A model generated the notes under the pieces. It saw only the letters and a list, made by a program, of their open reading frames with translations, did no database searches and was not told the origin of the DNA. Shown in pieces: positions 36,391 through 47,299 of a DNA stretch of 64,000 nucleotides (its first letter is position 1; every line of letters starts with the position of its first letter). A program made the position numbers and the translations under genes. The stretch is from Sipunculus nudus. Taxonomy: Eukaryota > Annelida > Sipuncula > Golfingiida > Sipunculidae. Where the stretch lies: assembly GCA_026874595.1 (NCBI GenBank), contig CM049311.1, forward strand, positions 50,161,676-50,225,675. Direction: 5' to 3'.

Positions 36391-36720
36391 GTATCCGCCA
36401 AAACGAAGTTTTTGACCGGGTTCCGCCGCCGCCGCGTACGTTTCCGGAGAACTCCTCTGAGACTACTGGACGGATTTTTCCGAAACTTACACCAATTATC
36501 GGGTCACATGTGAACTGGTGCCTAACCAATTAGCCTTGACCTCTGACCTTTCCTCTCTGCCCAGCGTCCGTTCGTGCGTCTGTTTCCACACATAAACCCA
36601 CATATCTCGGGAACCGTTTGACCGATCAGGAAAAAGTTTTGTACAAATGTAGCCCTTGGACAGCTTTATAACATACTTCGCCCGTCCTACTCTGATTTTG
36701 GCGGATACACGTATAGTCGC
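36391..36720 (+). mobile_element. Terminal-inverted-repeat element, compact copy
   Basis: GTATCCGCCAAAACGAAG at the left and GATTTTGGCGGATACACG at the right give 13-base inverted termini. Between them is one unit with GTTTCCGGAGAACTCCTC, TCGGGTCACATGTGAACTGG and ATCTCGGGAACCGTTTGACC. The nested copy at 20785-21950 has three such units. Confidence 0.75.
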
Positions 36721-37261
36721 TTGTCGACTTCCCATATTCTAGTTTTTTATTTGAAGCAAAATCGGAGAAAACATGAATATTTCAGAAAGAATAGACATGC
36801 ATTTGATAGAAAAATCCCATGGCAATTCGATAATTATCTAAAATTAATCCCTAGCTGAAACAAAAATACGTACAAAGAAATAATTTCTTGAATTTTGGAA
36901 AATTTGAGGGGTGGGGGTGGGTTATAGGTCTCACAATCGCCGACATATAAGCATTGTCAAAAAAAAATTCTTACTTTATGCCGAAGCCCTAGTTCTTAGC
37001 TAATCAATGGTACCATATATGTGAAATTTATACAAGCAAGTAGCAGCTGCGATTAAAAAATGGATCAGAAGCAGGTTGCAAAAAAGTCATAAAATTACTT
37101 AACCTTCTGAAACAAAAGCAACCTTCTGAAACAAAAGCAATACTAAAAGTATAGAGATTGCCAACATTTCTTTTCAAATCTAAGGTGGATCTTCTAAACA
37201 TGTAAGGGGTGTAAAATTTTATATCTGAGGCTGTAAGGTGACAACCCTATTTTTTGCACAG
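36721..37261. other. No gene seen
   Basis: AT-rich, with a short tandem duplication of CCTTCTGAAACAAAAGCAA near 37101-37140. Confidence 0.4.
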
Positions 37262-37567
37262 TACAGAGCTTGGCCCCCTGACTATACGGCATCCCTTAAC
37301 AATAAACTATATACAAAATTGATAGTAAATTTGGACGATTCTACAAATTTATCATGACTCAGCTTGATCCAAAACATTAAATTATATTCCGATTCTCGTC
37401 TTCTCCTAAAAGTATTAATCCATTCGAGAGGGAAACAATTAATTAAATTAACATATTTTGCTTTGTACCAAACCGTATTCAAATTATTAAAACGTGAACC
37501 AAGTTCATCAAACCTATAAAAGTAACCAAGTCTTCTATTCCACATATCTTTAACATACATCCTTTTT
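37262..37567 (-). pseudogene. LINE ORF2 C-terminal domain, copy E (part 1)
   Basis: Encodes KDMWNRRLGYFYRFDELGSR and NCFPLEWINTFRRRRESEYN, aligned with TDVWNRRIGYFNRFEEIA and ACFPTEWISLLRKGLESDYK at 60300-60662. Cut at 37567 by insertion of a hairpin-headed repeat; the LINE resumes beyond 38200. The shared order of these blocks in three copies shows that this is the post-RT part of ORF2. Confidence 0.8.
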
Positions 37568-38190
37568 ATGCGCCCGCCACAAAGTGGCCGGGGCATATAG
37601 TTTTACCCATGTCCGTCATTCCGTCCTTCCGTCATGCCGAAATCAAACAGTTGTACGGACTTTTTTTCGCAATGCCTGCAGATATTGGCCTGATTTTTTG
37701 TGTGTGGGCAGATATAGACCAGTTACAGATCGAGTTCGCGTTTAGTCACGGTTGACTTACTTTTGACCGTTTAACGGCTCCTAAACTTAGAAAATTTCAT
37801 GAAAAATAGAAATTTATGACAAATACACATGTACGGACTTTTTTTCGCAATGCCTGCAGATATTGGCCTGATTTTTGGTGTGTAGGCAGATCATGACCAG
37901 TTACAGATCGAGTTCGCGTTTTGTCCCAGTTGACTTACTTTTGACCGCGTTTTGTCCCAGTTGACCTACTTTTGACTGTTTTACGGCTCCTAAACTTAGA
38001 AATTTCATGACAAATACACATGTACGGAGTTTTTTTCGCAATGCCTGCAGATATTGGCCTGATATTTTGTGTGTGGGCAGATATTGACCAATTACAAATC
38101 GAGTTCGCGTTTCGTCCCAGGTGACCTACTTTTGATTGTTTCAACTTTCTTTGCTATACTTACCGATTTTTGCCCCCCCCCCCACCTTTT
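37568..38190 (+). mobile_element. Hairpin-headed repeat inserted in the LINE, three tandem units
   Basis: Head GCGCCCGCCAC-AAA-GTGGCCGGGGC (imperfect stem), then GTCCGTCATTCCGTCCTTCC. Three units of about 170-190 bases each start GTACGGA(C/G)TTTTTTTCGCAATG near 37655, 37832 and 38022. It interrupts LINE copy E and is therefore younger than it. A run of 11 C lies at 38173-38183. Confidence 0.75.
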
Positions 38191-38219
38191 GTCCTCGGCA
38201 AAATAATAATATCTTTACA

Positions 38220-39690
38220 AAGTTTTTTTTGTGATCCCAAAAAAGGTTCAATAAAAATTCCTAAACCTAAGCTACTATCGAATCGGGTAGCGAAAAAACA
38301 TACGAAAAACACCATATAATCCTAGATGCGATGGAATAACATACAAAAATCTTCCCTGTATATGTTAAGTTCCTCTGGTACCAAATATACAATAAATTTT
38401 GATTGTTTTTTTAATTTTCGGTTCCCAGTTTAGTTAAGTAGTGTTTCCATTCCTAAATAGAACCCAAGAACTGTAACAGACCGAGAAGTCCAAGCAATGC
38501 TACATAGCCCCTTATCCCTTCCAACATTGTTACCCAAACATAATCCCTCAGTTTTTTTCCCAGTTGATTTTTGCACCAGAGGCCCCTGAAAAACATGTAA
38601 AATATTTAAACATCTTTTTATTGAAGTATCTTCTGACATAAATAAGGTTGTGTCATCAGCTTACTGTGTGCCTTTTAATCCTTTTTTTCTGGTAAAATGA
38701 TGCTTTTAATATTAATATCTTTAATAAAGGGCTCAAGGGAAATCCTTGCCGTGTACCTCTAGACAATTAAAAAGGGCAGACATACATCCGTTAATCTTAA
38801 CACAACTCTGTACATCGCTGTAACACAATCCAATTTATAAAATCTGGTCCAAACCCAAAACTCGCTTAACATTTAAACATAAAATTCCAATTTATTCGAT
38901 CAAAGGCCTTTTCCTGGTCAATGCAAATTTCACCTTCACTCGCCAAAGAATCAGTTGAAGTTAATTCAATGGACTACCGCGACAAAAAGAAATCCTCCGT
39001 CCCGGGGTCAGTCGGTCGCTTCCATACGGATTTTTATAAAAGGACACCCCGGTATTCAGAATACCCTTCATGTCTGAATGCACTCTGCCCAGTGATCTTT
39101 TAGTGAACCTACACTGTTTCACACTCCTATGTTTTTCGAGGCCTATACCCCCCCCCCCCCCCCCAATGATATTCAATTTTACAACGGACCGCCGCAGCCT
39201 TGGATTCACTTCCATTGAAGTCTTTGAGTTGGTTATTAAGTTCTGTAAATTAAGTTTTGTAAGTAGATTGCCATTACTATTTTTACTTTGTTCGTACAGA
39301 ATTAATTCTTCGTTGTACTTTTGTCCAAAACTTGCCGGATAAGGCGTTCGGCCTTCACCTTTGCTTTACAATGAGCGCTAGTAATTTCCTTATTCTTACA
39401 CGTACCTTATCCCACCAGTTTTGAATATTTATCTTGCTGTGTTTGCCAGTGTTTCCAAAAAGCAATAATTGTTTCTGTATACTTATTGTCTGATAAAATG
39501 TGTGAATTAAGGTGCCAGAAAACTGGCCCTCTCTTTAGTGCCTTAAGTTCCACTGCAACAATCATACAGTCATGGTCGGACAAAACATTACGAACAATTC
39601 TTGAATTTCTTATTTTAACAATACTACTATTATATATGCGATCTATTCTAGTATGAATGTTTTGACTGATACTTTGAAACGTGAAGCGTC
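38220..39690 (-). pseudogene. LINE ORF2 reverse-transcriptase region, copy E
   Basis: Motif A at about 38897-38919 reads DQEKAFDRI. At about 38645-38675 the catalytic box reads stop-ADDTTLFM, with TAA replacing the Tyr codon of YADD. A linker block at 38961-39215 encodes SDMKGILNTGVSFYK, matching SDIHSMLGMGVSFYK of copy A, and a 17-C run at 39148-39164 interrupts it. Multiple frameshifts leave it inactive. Confidence 0.75.
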
Positions 39691-39699
39691 TCTCTTGTG

Positions 39700-40250
39700 G
39701 ATTTAGAACTCAAAAGAGTCTTCTAACATGTATTTATAATTTAAACAGTTAAATTCGTTAACACCAATTAAGGAAAATTTAAACAAATGCTACCTCCTTG
39801 TTTCTCTTTAGATAAGTCTTCAATAAAACTAAAGTCACCTGCTAATAATATAGGGCATTTAACAGTATAATTGGATAATATAAAATTAAATACCTGTTCA
39901 ATAAGTTCTCGTCTCTTTCCTCTTTTTGCCGGACAATAAACATTTATTATATTGATTGAAAATGTATCAAAAGATACAATTATACTCACAATTCGCCCTG
40001 CTGTATCGGATTTATGTTCAAACACCTCTACCGTCAGGTATCCATATAGCTCTACCGTTATGGCGGTCGGTACAACTGCTAAAATACATATGCCCCCCAT
40101 GATTTAGCAATATAACTATAATTCTGTGCATATAAATAAGGTTTCTTGCAGAAAACAAATATTAATATGGTGTTGAGCCACAAAGTTCTTTGAATCCCGC
40201 AGCTTATTTATATCACCTAGTCCTCTAATATTCATGCTAGCGATAATGTT
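39700..40250 (-). pseudogene. LINE ORF2 endonuclease (APE-type), copy E
   Basis: Starts ATG near 40250: IIASMNIRGLGD, then INICFLQET (the glutamate of this motif binds metal), GGICILAV, RIVSIIVSFDTFSINIINVY, and LLAGDFSFIED, where the usual GDFN Asn has become Ser. One stop (TAG) separates the first block from the rest. The order N..RGL, QET, GG, NVY, GDF is that of an exonuclease-endonuclease-phosphatase-fold LINE endonuclease. Confidence 0.85.
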
Positions 40251-41083
40251 AACCATAGTTATATATATGTATATATATGAATGTTTATTTAAACCATCCT
40301 TGGAGCGAATGTCGAATCACTCACGCACCCCTAGTTAGAAAACAAGGTAAAGACAGCATACTGGATTCGGTATCCAACAAGGGACCGGCGGCAAAGTCTG
40401 ATTGCATAGACACTATGCCACACAAAACTCGTTGAAGGTACGGGGAAAACGCGGTTATTTAAACCTAGATTTAAAATAGTGATCACGTGGTACACTGTGG
40501 GGCACTTCACCAGCAGTCACGATCATGTGATCAGTATTGCTCGTTAAAATCGGGCCAAGTTTACTTCGTACGAACACCAAATCGATCACTTGTTGTGACT
40601 AGTTGAAAAATTTATAATGATAGTAAAAAGTTAAGATGAATGATTGTTTAAGTGGAAAATATAATTAAATCATAGATTAATAAGTATAATATTATGTGTT
40701 AAAAAGTAAAATACTTAATTAATAATAAATGGTAAATAATGTTTTTATTCGATCGACGCATGAGAAAAAATAAATGTTGTAAAATTGTATAGTGATAAAT
40801 ATGAACATATATATGTAGTATATCATGAATAATATAAAACAAAATTAAATTAATTTTGTTTTTTATTGAAACACGATTACAAGTAATAACATAAATGTTT
40901 TAATAACAAAAACATTTAACAAGATTCATGAGACGTTCTGACTTTAATAAATGTTCAGAATGACATGGAGCTAAAATAAGAAATGAATCATAATTCCTAT
41001 GAATGTAATATGTCTATTAATAAAGAAGTAACACCATAACTGGTATTGTTTGCGACATGGCATGGTACGACCGTTAACAAGTA
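40251..41083. other. No gene seen
   Basis: AT-rich. Two E-box-like sites in inverted arrangement (ATCACGTG near 40485, CATGTGATC near 40525) are the only notable motifs. Confidence 0.4.
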
Positions 41084-42260
41084 ATGATACGATTGTCTGT
41101 CGCTGTGGGCGACACGTCAACAAACATGACAGGGCCAGGTGGTAAAGTGCATGAAGAAATATTAATTAAAATAAAAGTTGTAATCAACCATTGGGATGAA
41201 AGCTGCAGCAAGAAAAGACGCTTAGAAGAATTATTGGCGGGGGATGAGAATGTCACAGTCAGAAAGAAAAAAAGTAACATTTTTGTGAGCAAAGAAATGT
41301 TAGACCGACCGACTAGTGGCTGTTAAGTCAAAAAAGTTGTGATGCAAGCACGGAAGCCAGCTACAGCAGGGGCAGTGATGGTCGTGATGACAGTAGCATC
41401 TCAGCGGAACAGTATTTCATATAAAATGTTAGTATGGAATCCAGATTACTGGACAATGGAGCAAGGTTTAATCCGATGTGAACGGATTTGTCCAAAATGT
41501 GATAATAATATGAAAATGGTCATGGTTCCTGAGTGTGGAGATGTAATCGGAGAAACCCTGTTAAACAAAATGTGAGATTATCCCTAAGACATGGCAGTTG
41601 GTCCTCTTGTTCCAATCTAACCTTGGAGGTGATGTTAGAGGTAACCAATTTATGGTGTGGAGGTATGCCACAAAACCTAAAATGAGAGAGGTAGGAGTGA
41701 GGTCACGATCGGCGATGGGGCAAACATTTGCAGGGAAGTTTGTGGAGAGAAATTATTGAGAGATAGTGAATGAAGAGAACAAACAGGTGGTAAGGATGTA
41801 GAGGTGGAAACAGACGAGAGCAAGTTACGAGAGCTAAACGTTAGTATCACCGAGGCCATCATGTTCAAGGGGGTTGGGTGTAACATACAACAAACAGAAA
41901 GTATTTACGTGCAAGGTGCCAGATAGATCTGTGGACACTTTAATCTCAGTCATCACTGAATACACAGCAAAATGGTCCATAATCAAGTCTGATTGTTGGA
42001 AGTCTTACAGTAGCTTGGCTACAAAGACCCTACAACTGTTTGCCATACCAACTCGATAGAGGGTACGTGGCAAAAAGTGAAACATGGTTCTACGATGCCG
42101 CGATTTTGCATCAAAGAAGGCCATTTACAATGTTATTTGAGCGTCTTTTTGTTTCGTAATGCAGCCTCTGTCATCTACAACGGCAGCTGTGGGAGACAGA
42201 ACCGTGCTCACTGTTAATCACCATTCCATTGATTTAGTTAAGAAGATAGTGTTAAGGTGA
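41084..42260 (+). pseudogene. Merlin (IS1595/ISXO2-like) transposase remnant
   Basis: Pieces in family order: a zinc-ribbon-like segment EQGLIRCERICPKCDNNMKM (41455-41520), GSWSS.SNLTLEVMLEVTNLW (about 41592-41654), VPDRSVDTLISVI and IIKSDCWKSYSSL (41905-42015, containing the Asp of the catalytic SDCW motif), then LTVNHHSIDLVKK (42212-42250). Merlin transposases have an N-terminal zinc ribbon and a DDE domain with 'SDCW.AY' and 'H.TVNHS'. The frame changes at least four times and the final catalytic Glu region is not found. The 80-codon frame at 41084-41326 precedes it without recognisable homology. Confidence 0.75.
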
Positions 42261-42429
42261 GTAATATTTATGTGAATCAAATCCATATACATATGAAAAA
42301 TACTATTCAACAGAAATGAATATAGACAATAACTAACTATAACGTTTTCTCATGGGTGCAGCACACCCCCGCTATATATGATTGAAAAATATTAAGGAAT
42401 AAATCATAAGTAACATGATGTTAAAGAGT

Positions 42430-42830
42430 TATAATCAAGAGTAAATATATAAAAAAATAAAAGAGTAATTAGAATGGATTGGGTAAATATTGGGGGGAAA
42501 CCCCTCAAACCCCCAAGGATATGAAAATGAACAAGAGTAAATATATAAAAAATAATGGGTAAATAGAATGAATATGGGTAAATATGAGGGAAGACCCCCC
42601 CCCCCCCCCAACCCCCGCAGGATATGAAAAAGAACAAGAATCAATATATAAAAATTAAAGCGTAATAAGAATGAATGTTGGTAAATATTGGCGGACCCCC
42701 CCCCCCCCAGGATATGAAAATGAGTAATTAGAATGAATATGGGTATATATTGGGGGGATATCCTCCCCCCCCCCAGGGTATGACAATCAACATGAGTAAT
42801 GATTAGGGGGAGACCTCCCAAACCCCCCTG
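42430..42830. repeat. Minisatellite with poly(C), about 4 units
   Basis: Units of roughly 90-110 bases: GGATATGAAAATGA, (T)AAATATATAAAAA, GAATGAATATGGGTAAATAT and a C-rich stretch. C runs of 15, 13 and 10 at 42595, 42696 and 42765. Confidence 0.85.
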
Positions 42831-42904
42831 TGAGTCATAGAATTATCTAAAACATCGTATCGAGATGTGATGATTCCGGCTAGAGTTATGCGACATTGTG
42901 AAGG

Positions 42905-43020
42905 TGTGAGTTATCCCACGGTTCATGGGAAAAGTCGGAAAAATCTCGGAAATTCACGGAAATATCCGGAAATGAGGTAATTTTCGAAAAAAAACTCAGA
43001 AAAACTCGGAAATAGCACTG
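42905..43020 (+). repeat. Degenerate short-period CGGAAA-type repeat
   Basis: CTCGGAAA, CACGGAAA, TCCGGAAA and similar at intervals of about 12 bases. Confidence 0.7.
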
Positions 43021-44299
43021 AAACCTTCGAAATACGTCAATTAACCACTTGAACGGTCAAAGCAAGATATTATACTTCATATGAGTCCTATGTAAGGCCA
43101 CACCCCTGAATTGCCTACCTTAAAACGCCCACGACAAACGTCATCCCTTCCGACGTTCCACTAAGCGCGGCCATCTTAGATCGAATGTCAGGAAAAAAAT
43201 TTACTCTCCTGGAGATTTGATATGATGCATGCAGGTCCTTGTTTTTTGTCATACACCAACAAAAAGCACATTCACGTCATTGCAATCAATCTGTAATGAA
43301 TAAAGCGTTTACATTTAAGGGCTTATAAATCCTGGGTTTTCCCCCTATAGCACCTTTGTCAAGTGACAATATATGCGAGATCGTCAACACAACGGACCAG
43401 CCCTTGTTACAAATGGTAAACCTAAAACGGGTGCACGTACGCGTGTGTATACACTGAAAAGACTCATGAATACGGGCAGACGCCTGAAACCCTATCATAC
43501 TTTGGACATTAATGTTTTAATAGTTATTTCGTTTTTTCTTTACTCTTATCCATAATCATAATATAAAAGGTGATATATATAAAATATAATTATATTGGCT
43601 GTGTGAATATATATATACTAATTATTATTATTATTTATAACAGTAAAAAATCTTCTTTACTTATAATTATAATCAGAAGATGTATTATAAATTTAAATAT
43701 TGCATATATTTTCTGTATATTATTATTATCACACACAGGCGGTCACTACCATGTATCACTTAATCACTCACATACACGACAATGAACATAAATCTAGAGA
43801 ATAAATGTATTTATAGAAACATCAATAGAGTATCAAAGCGCAACACTTAATGAGATACATATAATAATGTAATTATAGAAAAAAATAAAAAAAATATACT
43901 TATTTAGTATAAAACATGGTTTACTGACATTTATTACCTATATTTAATGAAATATTTACCATTATATACAATATGTAGACCCACAACATTTGTGAACCTT
44001 GCCGATGCGACTTTCAACAGATAAATTTGACTATGTATGATACAGAAATTGATATTTGGTACTAATACTGAAAAGAAGCATTCCGATATTATTTACCTGG
44101 ATATATATACCAATGGGAAAATGTACAGCATTACAATTTTTTTAAAATGTGTAAAATAACATGATATTTACTACATATCTGTTTCCCAATATTTACAATA
44201 TATACAATTATATACATATATGCAAAGTGAAATTCGAGCTTACTTTCAATTTACACTACCATTTTTGTGTCCTAGGGATTTTTTCTAATCCTGCACAGA
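43021..44299. other. No gene seen
   Basis: AT-rich, becoming very AT-rich after 43550. No supported feature. Confidence 0.45.
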
Positions 44300-45035
44300 T
44301 CAAATAAAGCGAAGTGAAACATAAATCACAACAAATAAGTGTATCATAATCATCTGCCAAAACCACACTGACAAGCTATACCAATTTGAGAAGACTATCA
44401 AATTTCGGTTTTTTAATCTCTTTATCACTGAACTCGAAGGAAATGAGCTGAATATCCCCCTTTCTAGACAATTAACTAAAGGAGGACGAAGTTTATCTTG
44501 ACTGAATTGTATGGACGAAGGAAGTTTACCGGTAAATAGATATTCTACTATAAAAGCAATGGCAAATAAACCACAGTCTCCGGAGCCTATTCGTTGCGGT
44601 TGCACATTCGGAATATTTATATTAAGATTTGAGTTTGCAGCTCCATACAATTTTGATAACTGTATGTGTAATGATGTTGTTAATACCCCTATTGCAGCAC
44701 TATCAAAAATATAAATACCTGTTTTAATTACTGCCACCCAGTGTTCCGACCCAGTGAACAATATTTGACAATCTGTATCTCCTTGGACTATGTCAAATTT
44801 AATTCGTAACCGCATTTCCCATTTTTTAGATTCTTTAAGGAGTACCTCTGTGGATCCTGAAGAGTGAAATCTGGCAATAAAAATTGTTTTTTTTTTTAAG
44901 TAATGAATTCGTAGCAAAAATGTGGTTTTTATCCAAATAATTTCCCTGGAGAATTGTCATCTTTGAATTTTCATTTAAATTTAGTTCAGGAATCCAGTCC
45001 ACTCTCTTTTTTATACAATGTTTGGCTAGGTTCAT
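44300..45035 (-). pseudogene. Ulp1/SENP-like cysteine protease domain (one frameshift)
   Basis: C48-type (ubiquitin-like-protein-specific) protease fold. From the N-terminus: ILQGNYLDKNHIFATNSLLK, a break at the 11-base T run 44888-44898, then in the 205-codon frame GSEHWVAV (His59), IYIFDSAA (Asp72), NVQPQRIGSGDCGLFAIAF (Cys115), followed by LPSSIQFSQDKLRPPL. The His, Asp and Cys of the catalytic triad and a preceding Gln are all present. Such solitary Ulp1-like domains are frequent in transposons and in repetitive genes of marine invertebrates. Here transposase-like fragments lie upstream on the same strand. Without the single-run frameshift the domain would be complete. Confidence 0.75.
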
Positions 45036-45292
45036 TCACATCCGGACGATCTAAAACAGTCATATATAATGTTTTTGGCCTCAGTATTTCCTTAGAGACA
45101 TGTTCTTACATTGAATTCCCTTAGCAGGCTCTCATTTTCTTTATTCTCACGAAATCTCAGTTGTTTCTTTTTCAATCTAAGCGATTATTGTTTCTTTCGG
45201 ATTGAGGAGTCTGAACAATAAGATTTTTTTAAGATAAACATTTACCATTTATAGAACGGATTACAGGTGGGGGCGTCTCAGATTTGACCAAA

Positions 45293-45487
45293 TTACTGGT
45301 TGTGTCCATGTTTTTTTAGTGTGGATGTGTGTTGTTTTAGGCCAGAATGTGTAAGCAAACATTGTACTTGTGGTGAAGTGTGATGTTGTGTTGTTGAACA
45401 AGGATTGGGTGTTGGACTGTTAGGTTGCGAAAGTTTTGGTGAATTCCCTTGTGGCGAACTACCACATAATGATTCCGCTATACACAA
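45293..45487 (-). other. Low-complexity frame between the Cys-rich ORF and the protease
   Basis: A 64-codon minus-strand frame rich in Ser, Pro, Thr, Gln and His. It could be a disordered linker of the same protein as its neighbours. There is no domain and no clear splice signals, so it may be non-coding. Confidence 0.2.
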
Positions 45488-45644
45488 GAAAAATTAGAAC
45501 CAGGCCCTTCCTCTACTAAGTAATCGCCTGGACGTGTTTTTTTTTTCGGCCTGACCTCTTTTCTGATTTTGTACGTTTTCTTTTTGACAATCTGGATAAA
45601 CCGATTGTTTTATTAATTTTAGTGAAATCCATACCTATGGCTTT

Positions 45645-46145
45645 TTAGCAACCATGGTGTGGCAACAGGTTGCCTCTGCCTTGCATTGGCACTCCTCCTT
45701 TGGGAAAAGGGTCACAGCATACGATCTTCTGTCTTTGACAACAAAGGCATTTAAATGCGAAATAAACTATCTGTTTATTGTTAATAATATTTATCGCCTG
45801 AATCACCGTCGCCTCGTGCATTGCCTTTGGTGTTATAAAAATTTCGTTTGTGTTTGTATCAGTGTCTGTTGCTGCATGTGTTATGTTTTGTTGCTCATTT
45901 AAAGGCACCGGAGATGTAAGAAGTTTTTTGAGATTTTGTTTTACTTCGTCTATTTTCAGTTCAGGGCTTGTAATCTCTGTTAGGAACGATATGTCCTCTG
46001 AAATTTGTTTTATAAATTCAATTTCCTGCCGTAAATCAAATTTTCCCAACCGACAACACCCTCCTAAAAACACATTCATATAGAATCGATGAAGCATGTG
46101 AAGGCAAAAGGCCAAGGCATCTTTCGGGACCTCTTTCCTGTCCAT
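45645..46145 (-). CDS. Cys-rich ORF upstream of the Ulp1-like protease
   Basis: 166 codons, starting ATG near 46145. The N-terminal third is helical (LAFCLHMLHRFYMNVF, then GGCCRLGKF), the middle is charged and coiled-coil-like (EIEFIKQISEDISFL), and the C-terminal end has CLCCQRQKIVCC..F and HHGC, a possible zinc-binding cluster. I do not recognise the family. It shares strand and orientation with the protease 600 bases downstream and may be an upstream exon or ORF of the same mobile element. Confidence 0.4.
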   Translation of the reverse strand: MDRKEVPKDALAFCLHMLHRFYMNVFLGGCCRLGKFDLRQEIEFIKQISEDISFLTEITSPELKIDEVKQNLKKLLTSPVPLNEQQNITHAATDTDTNTNEIFITPKAMHEATVIQAINIINNKQIVYFAFKCLCCQRQKIVCCDPFPKGGVPMQGRGNLLPHHGC

Positions 46146-46578
46146 GATCCTCTACGTCACTGTATTTAAACCTTCTGCTGCGTTATTGGTTACTACTGAA
46201 TATGGATTGTAAACTTTCTAATCGGTAAGAACCCATTTTCCCCGCATGATTTAAAATAACATCTTTGAGGTTTCTTTCGAAATAATCTAGAAATCCTTTG
46301 CTCCAGCAACAACGGTTTTGATATTGCTCAAAAAATTTTCTTCAGAATTTTCACCCAAAAGTAGACCCAAATGATCCTGATAGACTCCAATTTCTTCTGA
46401 TTTTTTTTTCTTTTAGCCAGAACTTTATATCATTTTTTTAAATGGTTCCTGGTTCAAGCAGTATAAAGATTGATGTTTTAAAATTCAATGTACCCACAAT
46501 GGCCACTAAGAATGCACATGGAATAGCAAGTTTGATCTTACTCATGGCGTAGGGTCCACTTAGAGTTCCATTACATTG

Positions 46579-47055
46579 TTATGTGCTAATACCCACCTTC
46601 ACTACATGATCCACAAACTGCGCTCCTGCAGTGGTGGCAATTGATGGGTGGGCGTCAGTCGATCGGCAATGCTTGTTTGGGGCGACGTTCATCATACTCC
46701 ACTGCATTGATAAGATAAGTTGCATGCCTTGGTTTGCTCTGTTGCACAGGTCTGCAAGCAGTCTCTCTGCAGCCTTGTCAAACGTGAACACAAGGGGTTC
46801 GGCTGTGTAGGCTGGTTTGTGGTTTAGAGCCATCAGTGGCCCCGGAGAAGTGCGAGTTTTGTGTCTTTTCAGATCAAACCTGGCCTGCTTGCATTTGTCT
46901 TCATCCCTATGCGCGATTGGCAGAGGCCAGTGTAGCATACGCTCCAACAAGCCATCACTTGACGTACTGAATTCACTTAATAATTCAAACATTCTGTCAA
47001 GCTGGTTGAGGCCTCCAAAGGAGACTGTTGACACTGGAACATACAGAGACTGCAT
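46579..47055 (-). CDS. Unidentified 158-codon ORF
   Basis: Starts MQSLYVPVSTVSFGGLNQ and includes LDRMFELLSEFSTSSDGLLE, WPLPIAHRDEDKCKQARF and KAAERLLADLCNRANQGM. Its length and mixed composition, with more G+C than its surroundings, suggest coding rather than chance. No domain is recognised. It follows the 'VTDRE' fragment on the same strand and may be part of the same decayed transposon. Confidence 0.35.
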   Translation of the reverse strand: MQSLYVPVSTVSFGGLNQLDRMFELLSEFSTSSDGLLERMLHWPLPIAHRDEDKCKQARFDLKRHKTRTSPGPLMALNHKPAYTAEPLVFTFDKAAERLLADLCNRANQGMQLILSMQWSMMNVAPNKHCRSTDAHPSIATTAGAQFVDHVVKVGIST

Positions 47056-47104
47056 GGTCTGAAGTTCAAGGTTATCTCACCCCCATTCCAGGTTGGCAGC
47101 AGAG

Positions 47105-47290
47105 TGGACCTCACCCTTTACCAATCTCCCCCTCCTGATCTTTTGAGCATGCTTGCTCTCCTTGAAAAAGTCGTTATGGCCCTTTCTCTGTCAGTTACAA
47201 TCGCAACTTCAGTGTTTCTTGCTTAAGTTTGTTTCAAAATACGCAGGAAATGTTCATGGGCAGATAGAAACTTTCTTTCGTGAATCATAA
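47105..47290 (-). pseudogene. MULE-like transposase fragment (second Asp region)
   Basis: The minus strand encodes GFMIHERKFLSAHEHFLRIL, a stop, then NTEVAIVTDRERAITTF. This pairing ('P..F.IHERK' followed by 'VTD.E.AI') is what I remember from MULE-superfamily transposases of fish and molluscs, where the Asp of VTD is catalytic. The fragment is cut by at least one stop. The matching first-Asp fragment is at 51294-51560. Confidence 0.45.
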
Positions 47291-47299
47291 AGCCTAAAG

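Noticed and set aside
46817-47062. 81-codon plus-strand ORF opposite 46579-47055
   Set aside because: The minus-strand frame is twice as long and lies in line with other minus-strand element fragments.
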